A stretch of 36,801 nt of DNA, from positions 1-36,801 of the forward strand of contig JAFLRU010000004.1 in the NCBI GenBank assembly GCA_022511325.1, given 5' to 3'. This DNA comes from Campylobacter sp. (lineage in GTDB: Bacteria; Campylobacterota; Campylobacteria; Campylobacterales; Campylobacteraceae). Numbering within the stretch: the stretch's first letter is position 1; each line of letters begins with the position of its first letter. Below, one piece after another: positions 28,632 through 36,801 of the stretch. The translations under genes were made by a program, and so were the position numbers. Below the pieces are notes generated by a model. That model was not told where the DNA came from. It ran no database searches and saw only the letters and a program-made list of their open reading frames with translations.

Positions 28632-29076
28632 TCCCCTCAAGTTTAAGCAAAAATTTCTTAATTTCCAAACCTCCGCTATATCCTCCAAGTCCTTTACTTG
28701 CCACAACTCTATGACAAGGGATAAAAATAGGAAGTTCATTTTTAGAATTTGCATTTCCAACAGCACGAAAAGCATTTTTATGCCCTATTTTTTCAGAAAT
28801 TTGCTTATAACTTGCGACTTTACCATAAGGAATTTGAATCAAAGCTCTATAAACTTTTTGCTCAAATTCACTTCCTTGAATCTTTAAAGGAGTCTTAAAA
28901 ATCTTTAACTTCCCTAAAAAATAAAGTTCAAGTTCTTTTTTAGCAAATTCCAAAAGTTCGCAAGTTTTTTCTTCTGCTTCTTTTTTCTCCTCATAAAAAT
29001 CAAGTTTTATAAGAAATTTTCCATCACTGTGTAAAGATAAGTAACACATAGGAGATTTATAATAAAGTTTAAACAT
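28612..29076 (-). CDS. ogt: Methylated-DNA--protein-cysteine methyltransferase
   Basis: IPYGKVASYKQIS, AFRAVGNANSKNELPIFIPCHRVVASKGLGGYSGG. Confidence 0.95.
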   Translation of the reverse strand: MFKLYYKSPMCYLSLHSDGKFLIKLDFYEEKKEAEEKTCELLEFAKKELELYFLGKLKIFKTPLKIQGSEFEQKVYRALIQIPYGKVASYKQISEKIGHKNAFRAVGNANSKNELPIFIPCHRVVASKGLGGYSGGLEIKKFLLKLEGINLNLV

Positions 29077-29095
29077 TTTTTATCCTTTTACTTGC

Positions 29096-29101
29096 TATAA
29101 T
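29096..29101 (+). promoter_or_regulatory. Extended -10 (TGcTATAAT) for acnB
   Basis: cttTGcTATAATtatac 30 nt upstream of ATG 29131. Confidence 0.6.
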
Positions 29102-29130
29102 TATACAAAAATTTTAAAAAGGGGTAGAAG

Positions 29131-31677
29131 ATGTCTTTTATACAAGAATACAATAAACTAGTCGAAGAAAGAAAGGCTTTAGGTGTTCCTCCCTTGCCTT
29201 TGAATGCAGCTCAAACTAAAGAACTTTGCGAGTTGCTTAAAACAAACAATGATGAGGAATTAGCCAAACTTTTACAAGAAAGGGTTAGTCCGGGTGTTGA
29301 TGATGCAGCCTTAGTTAAATGCGAATTTTTAGATGGAATTTTAAAAGGTAAAATCAAAGCTGCTAATATTGACAAAAAAAGAGCTTTATCTATGCTTGAA
29401 ACAATGCTAGGCGGATACAATGTAAAAGTTTTAATCGAAGCTTTAAAACAAGAAGATACCGCTAAAGACGCTGCAGAAGTACTTAAAAATATCATTTTCG
29501 TTCACGATGATTTTCACACCATAGCTGAACTTAGCAAAAGCAATCCTCACGCTAAAGCAGTAATTGAAAGTTGGGCAAATGCTGAATGGTTTTTAAAGAA
29601 AGATAAATTACCTGAAACTATAAAATGTGTTGTATTTAAAGTCGCAGGTGAAACCAATACCGACGATTTAAGTCCAGCTGGAGATGCTTTCACAAGAAGT
29701 GATATTCCTTTGCACGCTAATGCTATGCTTAAAGTGCGTCAAACAGGTTCTTTAGAAAAAATTAAAGAACTTAAAAAGAAAGGTTTAGAAGTTGCTTATG
29801 TGGGCGATGTTGTAGGAACTGGCTCAAGTAGAAAATCTGCGATAAATTCCATACAATGGCATTTAGGGAAAGAAATCAAAGGAGTTCCAAACAAACATAG
29901 CGGTGGTATTGTGATAGGTTCAACCATAGCTCCGATTTTCTTTAATACCGCACAAGATAGTGGAGCTTTGCCAATCATTTGTGATGTAACAGGACTTGAA
30001 ATGGGAGATGAGTTTGAAATTCACCCTTATGAAGGAAAAATCATCAAACATGGAAAAAGTATTGCTGAGTTTAAACTCACTCCAAATACAATTTTAGACG
30101 AAGTTAGAGCGGGTGGAAGAATCCCACTTATCATCGGTCGTGGGCTTTGTGCAAAAGCAAGAGAATTTTTAGGACTTGAAGCAGAAAAAATCTTCATCAA
30201 ACCAGAACAACCAAAAGAAAGTAAAGGCGGTTACACTCTTGCTCAAAAAATGCTAGGACGTGCTTGTGGAGTTGAAGGCGTGCGTCCGGGTATGTATATA
30301 GAACCTAGAACTCTAACCGTTGGTTCTCAAGATACTACAGGTCCTATGACTAGAGACGAGATTAAAGAACTTGCAAGTCTTGGATTTAATGCGGATTTTG
30401 TAATGCAAAGCTTTTGCCATACTGCAGCTTATCCAAAGGTAAGTGATTCTAATTTACATCAAACTTTGCCGGGCTTTATGACAAGTCGTGGTGGGGTAAG
30501 TTTAAAACCGGGAGATGGCGTAATTCACTCTTGGCTTAACCGCTTTGTATTGCCTGATACAGTAGGAACAGGTGGAGATTCTCATACAAGATTTCCTATC
30601 GGAATTTCTTTTCCAGCAGGAAGCGGTTTAGTTGCGTTTGCAGCTGTAACAGGTTCTATGCCTTTAAATGTTCCAGAAAGTGTTTTAGTGCGTTTTAGTG
30701 GAGAACTTCAACCAGGAATTACTCTTAGGGACCTTGTTAATGCGATTCCTTATTATGCTATCAAACAAGGACAACTTACTGTTGAAAAGAAAAACAAGAA
30801 AAATATCTTTGCAGGTAAAGTTTTAGAGATTGAAGGTTTGCCAAATTTAAAAGTCGAACAAGCTTTTGAACTTAGTGATGCAAGTGCTGAAAGAAGTGCA
30901 GCAGCTTGTAGTGTAGATTTAAGCGTTGAAAGTGTAAGCGAATATATACGTTCCAATATTTCTTTGATTGAAGCAATGATTGAAGCAGGATATGAAAATA
31001 AAGCCACTCTTGCAAGAAGAGCAGATAAAATGCGTGAATGGCTTAAAAATCCTACTCTTTTAAGAGCGGATAAAGACGCAAACTATGCTTATGTAATTGA
31101 TATTAATCTTAATGATGTAAAAGAACCGATTTTAGCTTGCCCAAATGACCCTGATGATGTGGCAACTTTAAGTGAAATTCTAAAGGATAGCAACAGACCA
31201 AAAAATATTGATGAAGTTTTCGTTGGTTCTTGTATGACAAATATAGGACATTATAGAGCTTTGGGTGAAATTTTAAAAGATAAAGGTATGTTAAAAACAA
31301 GACTTTGGGTTGTGCCTCCAACAAAAATGGATAAAGCTGAACTTACTAAAGAAGGATATTATAGTATCTTTGGTGCAGCAGGTGCTAGAATTGAAGTTCC
31401 GGGTTGTTCTTTGTGTATGGGAAATCAAGCAAGAGTCAATGATGGAGCTGTAGTTTTCTCAACTTCAACAAGAAATTTTGACAATCGTATGGGAATGGGT
31501 GCAAAAGTCTATTTAGGAAGTGCTGAACTTGCTGCAGTTTGTGCATTGCTTGGTAAAATTCCTAGTAAAGAAGAATATCTACAAATTGTAAAAGACAAGC
31601 TTAGTGATGAGAAAAAGGCTAATATTTATAGATATTTAAATTTCAATCAAATTGAGAATTTTAAACTAGCTAATTAG
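29131..31677 (+). CDS. acnB: Bifunctional aconitate hydratase 2 / 2-methylisocitrate dehydratase
   Basis: 848 aa; [56 protein letters not shown]. Confidence 0.98.
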   Translation: MSFIQEYNKLVEERKALGVPPLPLNAAQTKELCELLKTNNDEELAKLLQERVSPGVDDAALVKCEFLDGILKGKIKAANIDKKRALSMLETMLGGYNVKVLIEALKQEDTAKDAAEVLKNIIFVHDDFHTIAELSKSNPHAKAVIESWANAEWFLKKDKLPETIKCVVFKVAGETNTDDLSPAGDAFTRSDIPLHANAMLKVRQTGSLEKIKELKKKGLEVAYVGDVVGTGSSRKSAINSIQWHLGKEIKGVPNKHSGGIVIGSTIAPIFFNTAQDSGALPIICDVTGLEMGDEFEIHPYEGKIIKHGKSIAEFKLTPNTILDEVRAGGRIPLIIGRGLCAKAREFLGLEAEKIFIKPEQPKESKGGYTLAQKMLGRACGVEGVRPGMYIEPRTLTVGSQDTTGPMTRDEIKELASLGFNADFVMQSFCHTAAYPKVSDSNLHQTLPGFMTSRGGVSLKPGDGVIHSWLNRFVLPDTVGTGGDSHTRFPIGISFPAGSGLVAFAAVTGSMPLNVPESVLVRFSGELQPGITLRDLVNAIPYYAIKQGQLTVEKKNKKNIFAGKVLEIEGLPNLKVEQAFELSDASAERSAAACSVDLSVESVSEYIRSNISLIEAMIEAGYENKATLARRADKMREWLKNPTLLRADKDANYAYVIDINLNDVKEPILACPNDPDDVATLSEILKDSNRPKNIDEVFVGSCMTNIGHYRALGEILKDKGMLKTRLWVVPPTKMDKAELTKEGYYSIFGAAGARIEVPGCSLCMGNQARVNDGAVVFSTSTRNFDNRMGMGAKVYLGSAELAAVCALLGKIPSKEEYLQIVKDKLSDEKKANIYRYLNFNQIENFKLAN

Positions 31678-31724
31678 TCAAATTTTAAAATTTTGGCTAA
31701 ATAATAAAAAATTTGAGGTGAAAA

Positions 31725-32972
31725 TTGAGATTTTTACTATTTCTTAGCTTATGCTTTGTATTTTGCTTAGCCGAGGAGCAAATGAGCTGCGATTACATCA
31801 AGGCTCATCAAGAAACTTTTTTTAAAAATAATCCTGATTTAAATCAGGATTTGCTTAACACTATTTCTAGCTGTGAAGATTCTTTAAAAAATCAAAAATT
31901 CACAAAAAAACTCTACGAACTTGCTAATGAAATTCGTGGAAATAACAGCATTTGTTCGGGAATTTCTTATTTGCCAAAATTGCTTAATTTTGATTATTTA
32001 CTTTTAGAAATTCCTCTTGATCCTATAAGTTATCAAAAGACACTTGACACTCCTCAAAATTTAGAAAAAAAATACAATGAACTTAGGGCTTATTTTAGAT
32101 ATTGGGCTTATCAAAGTATAGGAAATTTTAGACTTCATCGTGCCTTTTGGCAAGAGTACAATAATGCTATTGAGCCTTTAAAAATCTATTTTCAAACTCA
32201 TTTTAACTTCGATGAAGGAAGTAATATTTATTATACTTCAAATGCTTTAAATGAGTTTTTAAACTGGGCTGTTGGGGAGACTAAAATTTTTAGAGATATT
32301 TCGCCACTTTCGCAAATCGTAGCAAATAAAAATTATAACAGCATTCGTTTGCAAGATTATATCTACACAAACAATCCTTCGAGAGCTGAACTTACTCTTG
32401 CTTTAAGAGCAGCCTTACTTAATCAAAGGGACTCTGAAATTTTAGAACTTCTTTTAAAATTTGGGGCTAGACTTGATGAGGGTTATGAAAGTGCGATTTT
32501 TTATGCCTTAGAAAATTATGAAAATACCAAATTTTTGATAGAAAAAGGAGCAGATGTCAATCAAGCTAATGGTTTTGGTAAAACTCCGCTTTTTTACGCT
32601 ATAGAATTTGGAGATAAAAAAATCATTGAACTTCTTATAGAAAATGGAGCCAATGTCAATCAAAAATACATCAATAATAATGAAAAACTAGCTTTAAGTG
32701 CAAATGTTGGAAAAGAACTCCCCTATTTTATCACTTTTTGTTCTTTAGAACACACTTCTAAAAATATTTTAATGCAAGCTGCAGCTTATGGTGATACTGA
32801 AATTTTAAAACTTCTTGTTAGCAAAGGAGCAAGTCTTTTTGATGTTGATGATTTAGGATTTAATGCTTTAGATTTTGCTTTAGCAACTCATAAAGATGAA
32901 AATGCAAAATACCTAAAATCTTTAGGATTAAAGGCAAATGAAAATTTATTTTACGGAGGAAGCTTAGAATGA
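31725..32972 (+). CDS. Exported ankyrin-repeat protein
   Basis: Signal peptide; KFLIEKGADVNQANGFGKTPLFYAIEFGDKKIIELLIENGANVNQ, TEILKLLVSKGASLFDVDDLGFNALDFAL. Confidence 0.88.
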   Translation: MRFLLFLSLCFVFCLAEEQMSCDYIKAHQETFFKNNPDLNQDLLNTISSCEDSLKNQKFTKKLYELANEIRGNNSICSGISYLPKLLNFDYLLLEIPLDPISYQKTLDTPQNLEKKYNELRAYFRYWAYQSIGNFRLHRAFWQEYNNAIEPLKIYFQTHFNFDEGSNIYYTSNALNEFLNWAVGETKIFRDISPLSQIVANKNYNSIRLQDYIYTNNPSRAELTLALRAALLNQRDSEILELLLKFGARLDEGYESAIFYALENYENTKFLIEKGADVNQANGFGKTPLFYAIEFGDKKIIELLIENGANVNQKYINNNEKLALSANVGKELPYFITFCSLEHTSKNILMQAAAYGDTEILKLLVSKGASLFDVDDLGFNALDFALATHKDENAKYLKSLGLKANENLFYGGSLE

Positions 32973-33715
32973 AAAGTGCTTTAGTAACAGGAGCAAGTTC
33001 TGGTTTTGGAAAATCTTGTGTTAAAGCTTTAATCGAAGAAGGTTTCAAAGTGGTTGCTCTTGCAAGACGCAAAGAAAGACTTGAAGCTTTAAAAGCTGAA
33101 TTTAAAGATAAAATTCATATCCTAAACCTTGATGTTCGCAATCAAGAAGAAGTTTTTAAAGCCATAGAAAATTTACCCGACGAATTTAAAGAACTCGAAC
33201 TTTTACTTAACAACGCAGGTTTGGCACTTGAACAAAAAGAATTCGATGATTTAAGTCTTGATGATATTAATACTATGGTGGATACAAATATTAAAGGTTT
33301 CTTATATGTAGCAAGAGCTGTTATTCCATTGCTTCGCAAGCAAAAAAGTGCTTATATCTTTAATATAGGCTCGGTTGCAGGAAGAAATCCTTATTTTGGC
33401 GGGAATGTATATTGTGGCACTAAAGCCTTTGTAGGGCAATTTTCTTTGGCTTTAAGAAATGATTTAAGAGGAAGCAATATTAAAGTAACTAATATCGCTC
33501 CGGGACTTTGTAAAACTGAATTTAGCGAAGTTCGTTTTAAAGGAGATAAACAAAAAGCTGACGCACTTTATGAAAATACTAAATTTATCAGTGCTGAAGA
33601 CATTGCAAAAGTTTTAATTGCTCTTATTAAGCTACCAAGTCATATTAATGTCAATGAAATTGAACTTATGCCTGTTACTCAAACTTGGAATGGTTTTCAT
33701 ATAGAAAAAATTTAA
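32969..33715 (+). CDS. Short-chain dehydrogenase/reductase (YdfG-like)
   Basis: VTGASSGFGKSCVKAL, LLNNAGLAL, YCGTKAFVGQFS. Confidence 0.93.
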   Translation: MKSALVTGASSGFGKSCVKALIEEGFKVVALARRKERLEALKAEFKDKIHILNLDVRNQEEVFKAIENLPDEFKELELLLNNAGLALEQKEFDDLSLDDINTMVDTNIKGFLYVARAVIPLLRKQKSAYIFNIGSVAGRNPYFGGNVYCGTKAFVGQFSLALRNDLRGSNIKVTNIAPGLCKTEFSEVRFKGDKQKADALYENTKFISAEDIAKVLIALIKLPSHINVNEIELMPVTQTWNGFHIEKI

Positions 33716-33731
33716 TTTTAAAGAATATCTG

Positions 33732-35459
33732 ATGATTAGAATTTTTATACTTTGTTTTTTAAGTTTCTCTCTTTTGTTCTCTAATTCTCCGGCTGAAAAC
33801 GCTAATTTTTTTGGATTTTTTACCTTGTTTCCACCTTTAATTGCAATCATTTTATCTTTCATTACTAGAAATGTGGTTTTATCTTTGTTTATAGGCTGTT
33901 TAAGTGGAACATTTATGTTAAGTTTAGTGAATGAAAGTATTTTCTATGCAATTGTTTCTAGTTTTACAACTTTTATTTCAAAAGTACTTCAATCCCTAAC
34001 AGATAAGGCGAATGCTGGAATTATTTTACAAATGCTTACTATCGGTGGCGTGGTAGCTCTCATTACAAAAAATGGAGGCACCAAAGCCGTTGCAATTTGG
34101 TTTGCTTCCAAAGCAAAACAAGCCAAAAGCTCACAATTTGTTACTTGGGCACTTGGCATTTTTATCTTTTTTGATGATTATGCAAATTCTTTTATCATAG
34201 GACCCATTGTGCGTCCTTTAACAGATAAATTCAAAGTCTCGCGAGAAAAACTTGCTTTTATTATGGATTCAACCGCTGCACCTATTGCTGGGATAGCTAT
34301 TATTTCAACTTGGATAGGCTTTGAACTTTCAGTGATTTCAAAAGGCTATGATTTGATTGATGATGCAATTTTTAGTCATCTAAATATAGCTAGAGAAAAT
34401 ATCAACGCTTTTGAAATTTTTATACAAACTTTACCCTATCGTTTTTATAACCTCTTTATGCTCATCTTCGTATTTTTAACCATATTTATGGGTAGAGAAT
34501 TTGGACCTATGTTAAAAGCTGAACTTAAAGCAAGAAAAGTTCAACTTTATGAAAATTATCAAAACCAAAACGAAAGCCTTGAGGATAAACTCTTAGAACC
34601 TAAAGATGATATTCGTTTAGAGCCTTCAAATGCTTTAATTCCTCTATTTGTTTTGATTTTATTTTCTTTTGTGGGTTTTTATTTTAGTGGATATGCAAAT
34701 ATTGAAGATCTTAGTATAAAAGCTCAAATTGACGCCTCTCCTTTGAGTCTTTTTTCTCTAAGAGAAACTTTCTCATCTGCAAATACTGCAACTGTGCTTT
34801 TTCAAGCTGCGTTACTTGCAAGCATTACAGCTATTGTTATGAGTGCATATAAAAAAATTTTTAGTGTTAAAGATGGAATTATTGTTTGGACTTATGGTTG
34901 GAGAATGATGATTATCACAGTGATTATCTTATTATGTGCTTGGCCATTATCTCTAACCATTAAAGAACTAGGAACTTCAATTTACTTAGTTGATTTGCTC
35001 TCGGATAAAACTCCTCTTAGCTTACTTCCAGCGGCAATTTTTATCCTTGCTTCATTAATTTCTCTTTCAACGGGAACAAGCTATGGAACAATGGGAATTT
35101 TAATGCCTCTAGCCATTCCTTTATCCATAGGTGTAGGTGTTTTTAATGAACTTCATTCTACACAATTACATCATTATATGATTATAAATATTTCAGCTGT
35201 TTTAACAGGTGCAGTTTTTGGGGATCATTGCTCTCCAATCTCTGATACCACTATACTTTCTTCTATGGCAAGCAAATGCGAACTTTTAGCTCACGTTAAA
35301 ACTCAAGCACCTTATGCTATCAGTGTTTGTCTCATTAGCATTGTTCTTGGATATTTACCTGTAGCTTTAGGATTAAATGTAATCTTAAGCTTAATTTTAG
35401 GAATTTTAGCGATGATTTTGCTTTTAAGGATATTTGGTAAAAAAGTTGATGAATTTTGA
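33732..35459 (+). CDS. NhaC-family Na+/H+ antiporter
   Basis: 575 aa polytopic; [81 protein letters not shown]. Confidence 0.9.
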   Translation: MIRIFILCFLSFSLLFSNSPAENANFFGFFTLFPPLIAIILSFITRNVVLSLFIGCLSGTFMLSLVNESIFYAIVSSFTTFISKVLQSLTDKANAGIILQMLTIGGVVALITKNGGTKAVAIWFASKAKQAKSSQFVTWALGIFIFFDDYANSFIIGPIVRPLTDKFKVSREKLAFIMDSTAAPIAGIAIISTWIGFELSVISKGYDLIDDAIFSHLNIARENINAFEIFIQTLPYRFYNLFMLIFVFLTIFMGREFGPMLKAELKARKVQLYENYQNQNESLEDKLLEPKDDIRLEPSNALIPLFVLILFSFVGFYFSGYANIEDLSIKAQIDASPLSLFSLRETFSSANTATVLFQAALLASITAIVMSAYKKIFSVKDGIIVWTYGWRMMIITVIILLCAWPLSLTIKELGTSIYLVDLLSDKTPLSLLPAAIFILASLISLSTGTSYGTMGILMPLAIPLSIGVGVFNELHSTQLHHYMIINISAVLTGAVFGDHCSPISDTTILSSMASKCELLAHVKTQAPYAISVCLISIVLGYLPVALGLNVILSLILGILAMILLLRIFGKKVDEF

Positions 35460-36489
35460 ACAAAAGGCAGAAACAAGCAAACTCCTTTTTAAAGACTTTT
35501 ACGAAGGAGATTTTGAGCTTTTTTCTTCTCCTAAGACGCATTTTAGAACAAGGGCTGAACTTTCTTTTTTTCATAATGATGAGGGAATTTTTTATGCAAT
35601 GTTTGATGAAAAAAGTAAGAAAAAATACCTCGTTCAAAATTTAGCCTTTGCGGACAAGAAAATTTGTGCTTTTATGCCCCTACTTTTAAAAAAACTTAAT
35701 GAAAATTCAAATTTAAAACAAAAGCTTTTTGGAGTGGAATTTTTAGCAACAAAGCTTGATTTTAGCACAACTTTACTTTATCATAAAGATATAAGCTTAA
35801 TCATGCAAGATTTAGAAAAACTAAGCAAAGAGCTTGATTTAAATCTCATTGCAAGAAGCAAGGGTAAAAAGCTAGTTTTTGGAAAAGAAAATTTAAGGCA
35901 AAGCTTAAACATCAATGGCAGAGAATTTTTCTACGAGTTTAATAACGATTGTTTCATTCAGCCAAATACTTTTATCAATGAAAAAATCTGCGAGTGGATT
36001 TTAAAACTTTTAGAAAAACAAGAAAAGAAAGATTTGCTTGAGCTTTACTGCGGATATGGAAATTTCACCCTGCCCTTATCAAAACATTTTAAAAAAGTCT
36101 TAGCCACAGAGCTTTCAAAGATTAATATTCATTTTGCTTTAAAAAACTTAAACGAGAGTTTTAATACCACTTTTGTAAAAATTTCTAGTGAGGATTTAAG
36201 CAAAGCCTTTAACAAAGAAAGAGAATTTTACCGCCTTAAAAATATCGATTTAGATAGCTTTGATTTTTCCCATATTTTACTAGACCCTCCAAGAAGCGGA
36301 CTTGATGAAAGCGTCATAAAACTTGCAAAAAATTATGAAAATATTATTTATATTTCGTGCAATCCTTTAACTCTCAAAGAAAATTTAAAAATTCTTAGTC
36401 AAACTCATAGAATTACTCATTTTGCTTTTTTTGATCAATTTGTCAAAACCCCACACTTAGAATGTGGGGTAATGCTTAAAAAGAAATAA
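35449..36489 (+). CDS. trmA: tRNA (uracil-5-)-methyltransferase
   Basis: [42 protein letters not shown]. Start [10 protein letters not shown] (35449) overlaps the antiporter stop. Confidence 0.93.
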   Translation: MNFEQKAETSKLLFKDFYEGDFELFSSPKTHFRTRAELSFFHNDEGIFYAMFDEKSKKKYLVQNLAFADKKICAFMPLLLKKLNENSNLKQKLFGVEFLATKLDFSTTLLYHKDISLIMQDLEKLSKELDLNLIARSKGKKLVFGKENLRQSLNINGREFFYEFNNDCFIQPNTFINEKICEWILKLLEKQEKKDLLELYCGYGNFTLPLSKHFKKVLATELSKINIHFALKNLNESFNTTFVKISSEDLSKAFNKEREFYRLKNIDLDSFDFSHILLDPPRSGLDESVIKLAKNYENIIYISCNPLTLKENLKILSQTHRITHFAFFDQFVKTPHLECGVMLKKK

Positions 36490-36534
36490 ATATATTCAAT
36501 TTTTTGCTAAAATTCCCATAAAAAGATGAATAGG

Positions 36535-36572
36535 TCTTACAAAATTTAGTTTTTATCCTAAATTTTGTAAGA
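36535..36572. terminator. Strong inverted repeat between trmA and the converging right-edge gene; possible bidirectional terminator
   Basis: TCTTACAAAATTTAG-tttttatc-CTAAATTTTGTAAGA: 15-bp perfect stem, 8-nt loop. Confidence 0.5.
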
Positions 36573-36598
36573 AAACGTTACAAGGTTTTTAAAACAGG

Positions 36599-36801
36599 CT
36601 AGGGGGTAATATCTACCCTCTCAGCATTAAACCAAATTAAAGCGTTAATGTCTGAGCAATCACTTGAGATAATATCCACAAACTCTCCATCTAAACCTAT
36701 ATCAAATAATAAAGGAATTTCATAAATCTTAAGTTTTTTTGCTTCTTTAACACTAGTTGGACTAAATACAGAATCTATCTCATTAAATAAAAAGAATTCT
36801 C
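36599..36801 (-). CDS. Hypothetical protein, C-terminal part (truncated by window edge)
   Basis: Reverse-strand open reading to the edge: EFFLFNEIDSVFSPTSVKEAKKLKIYEIPLLFDIGLDGEFVDIISSDCSDINALIWFNAERVDITP*; Ser/Asp-rich acidic character, no family recognised. Confidence 0.55.
   Translation of the reverse strand, partial: EFFLFNEIDSVFSPTSVKEAKKLKIYEIPLLFDIGLDGEFVDIISSDCSDINALIWFNAERVDITP

Noticed and set aside
31725-32972. Ankyrin protein plus neighbours as a toxin-immunity or effector system
   Set aside because: Exported ankyrin protein in a conserved Campylobacter gene order; no toxin, secretion or immunity partner adjacent.
36450-36471. Hairpin ACCCCACA-cttagaa-TGTGGGGT inside the trmA 3' end as a separate regulatory RNA
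   Set aside because: Encodes the conserved TrmA C-terminus (TPHLECGVM); possibly contributes to termination but no independent evidence.
36602-36606. GGGGG at the end of the right-edge gene as a phase-variation tract
   Set aside because: Five G only, at the very 3' end of the reading frame; slippage would have little effect.
1-36801. CRISPR arrays, tRNA/rRNA genes, IS elements, prophage genes, defence islands
   Set aside because: No regularly spaced repeats, tRNA cloverleaf, transposase, integrase or recognised defence domain seen on either strand.

Overview
This 36.8 kb AT-rich window is a Campylobacter (epsilonproteobacterial) chromosomal segment made up almost entirely of tightly packed housekeeping and metabolic genes. 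From left to right: glf N-terminus (partial, -), tpx (-), UvrD-like helicase (-), a low-complexity-linker membrane protein, valS, the metN-metI-metQ-metQ methionine ABC transporter locus, flgA, ubiX, coaD, tmk, hisS, speA, cysE, an aspB-type aminotransferase, psd (-), a metallophosphoesterase (-), a GluRS2-type gltX, yggT, slt, a lipoprotein gene (-), mobB, fbp, a small Cys-rich ORF, metG, a Mur-ligase-like hypothetical, a decayed glycosyltransferase-like relic, ogt (-), acnB, an ankyrin-repeat protein, an SDR oxidoreductase, an NhaC-type antiporter, trmA, and a partial unknown CDS (-) at the right edge. From memory, the gene order matches two C. jejuni blocks (about Cj0779-Cj0762 and Cj0847-Cj0831) joined at an aspB/psd junction, with accessory-looking material at both edges. 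I see no CRISPR array, prophage, IS element, rRNA or tRNA, and no convincing new multi-gene defence or mobile system. The best leads are: (1) a frame-disrupted surface-glycan glycosyltransferase relic upstream of ogt; (2) a Mur-ligase-like protein apparently lacking a canonical P-loop; (3) a T9 tract at codon 4-7 of flgA; (4) a CX8CX2CX5C mini-protein between fbp and metG; (5) the unknown partial gene and strong hairpin at the right edge.
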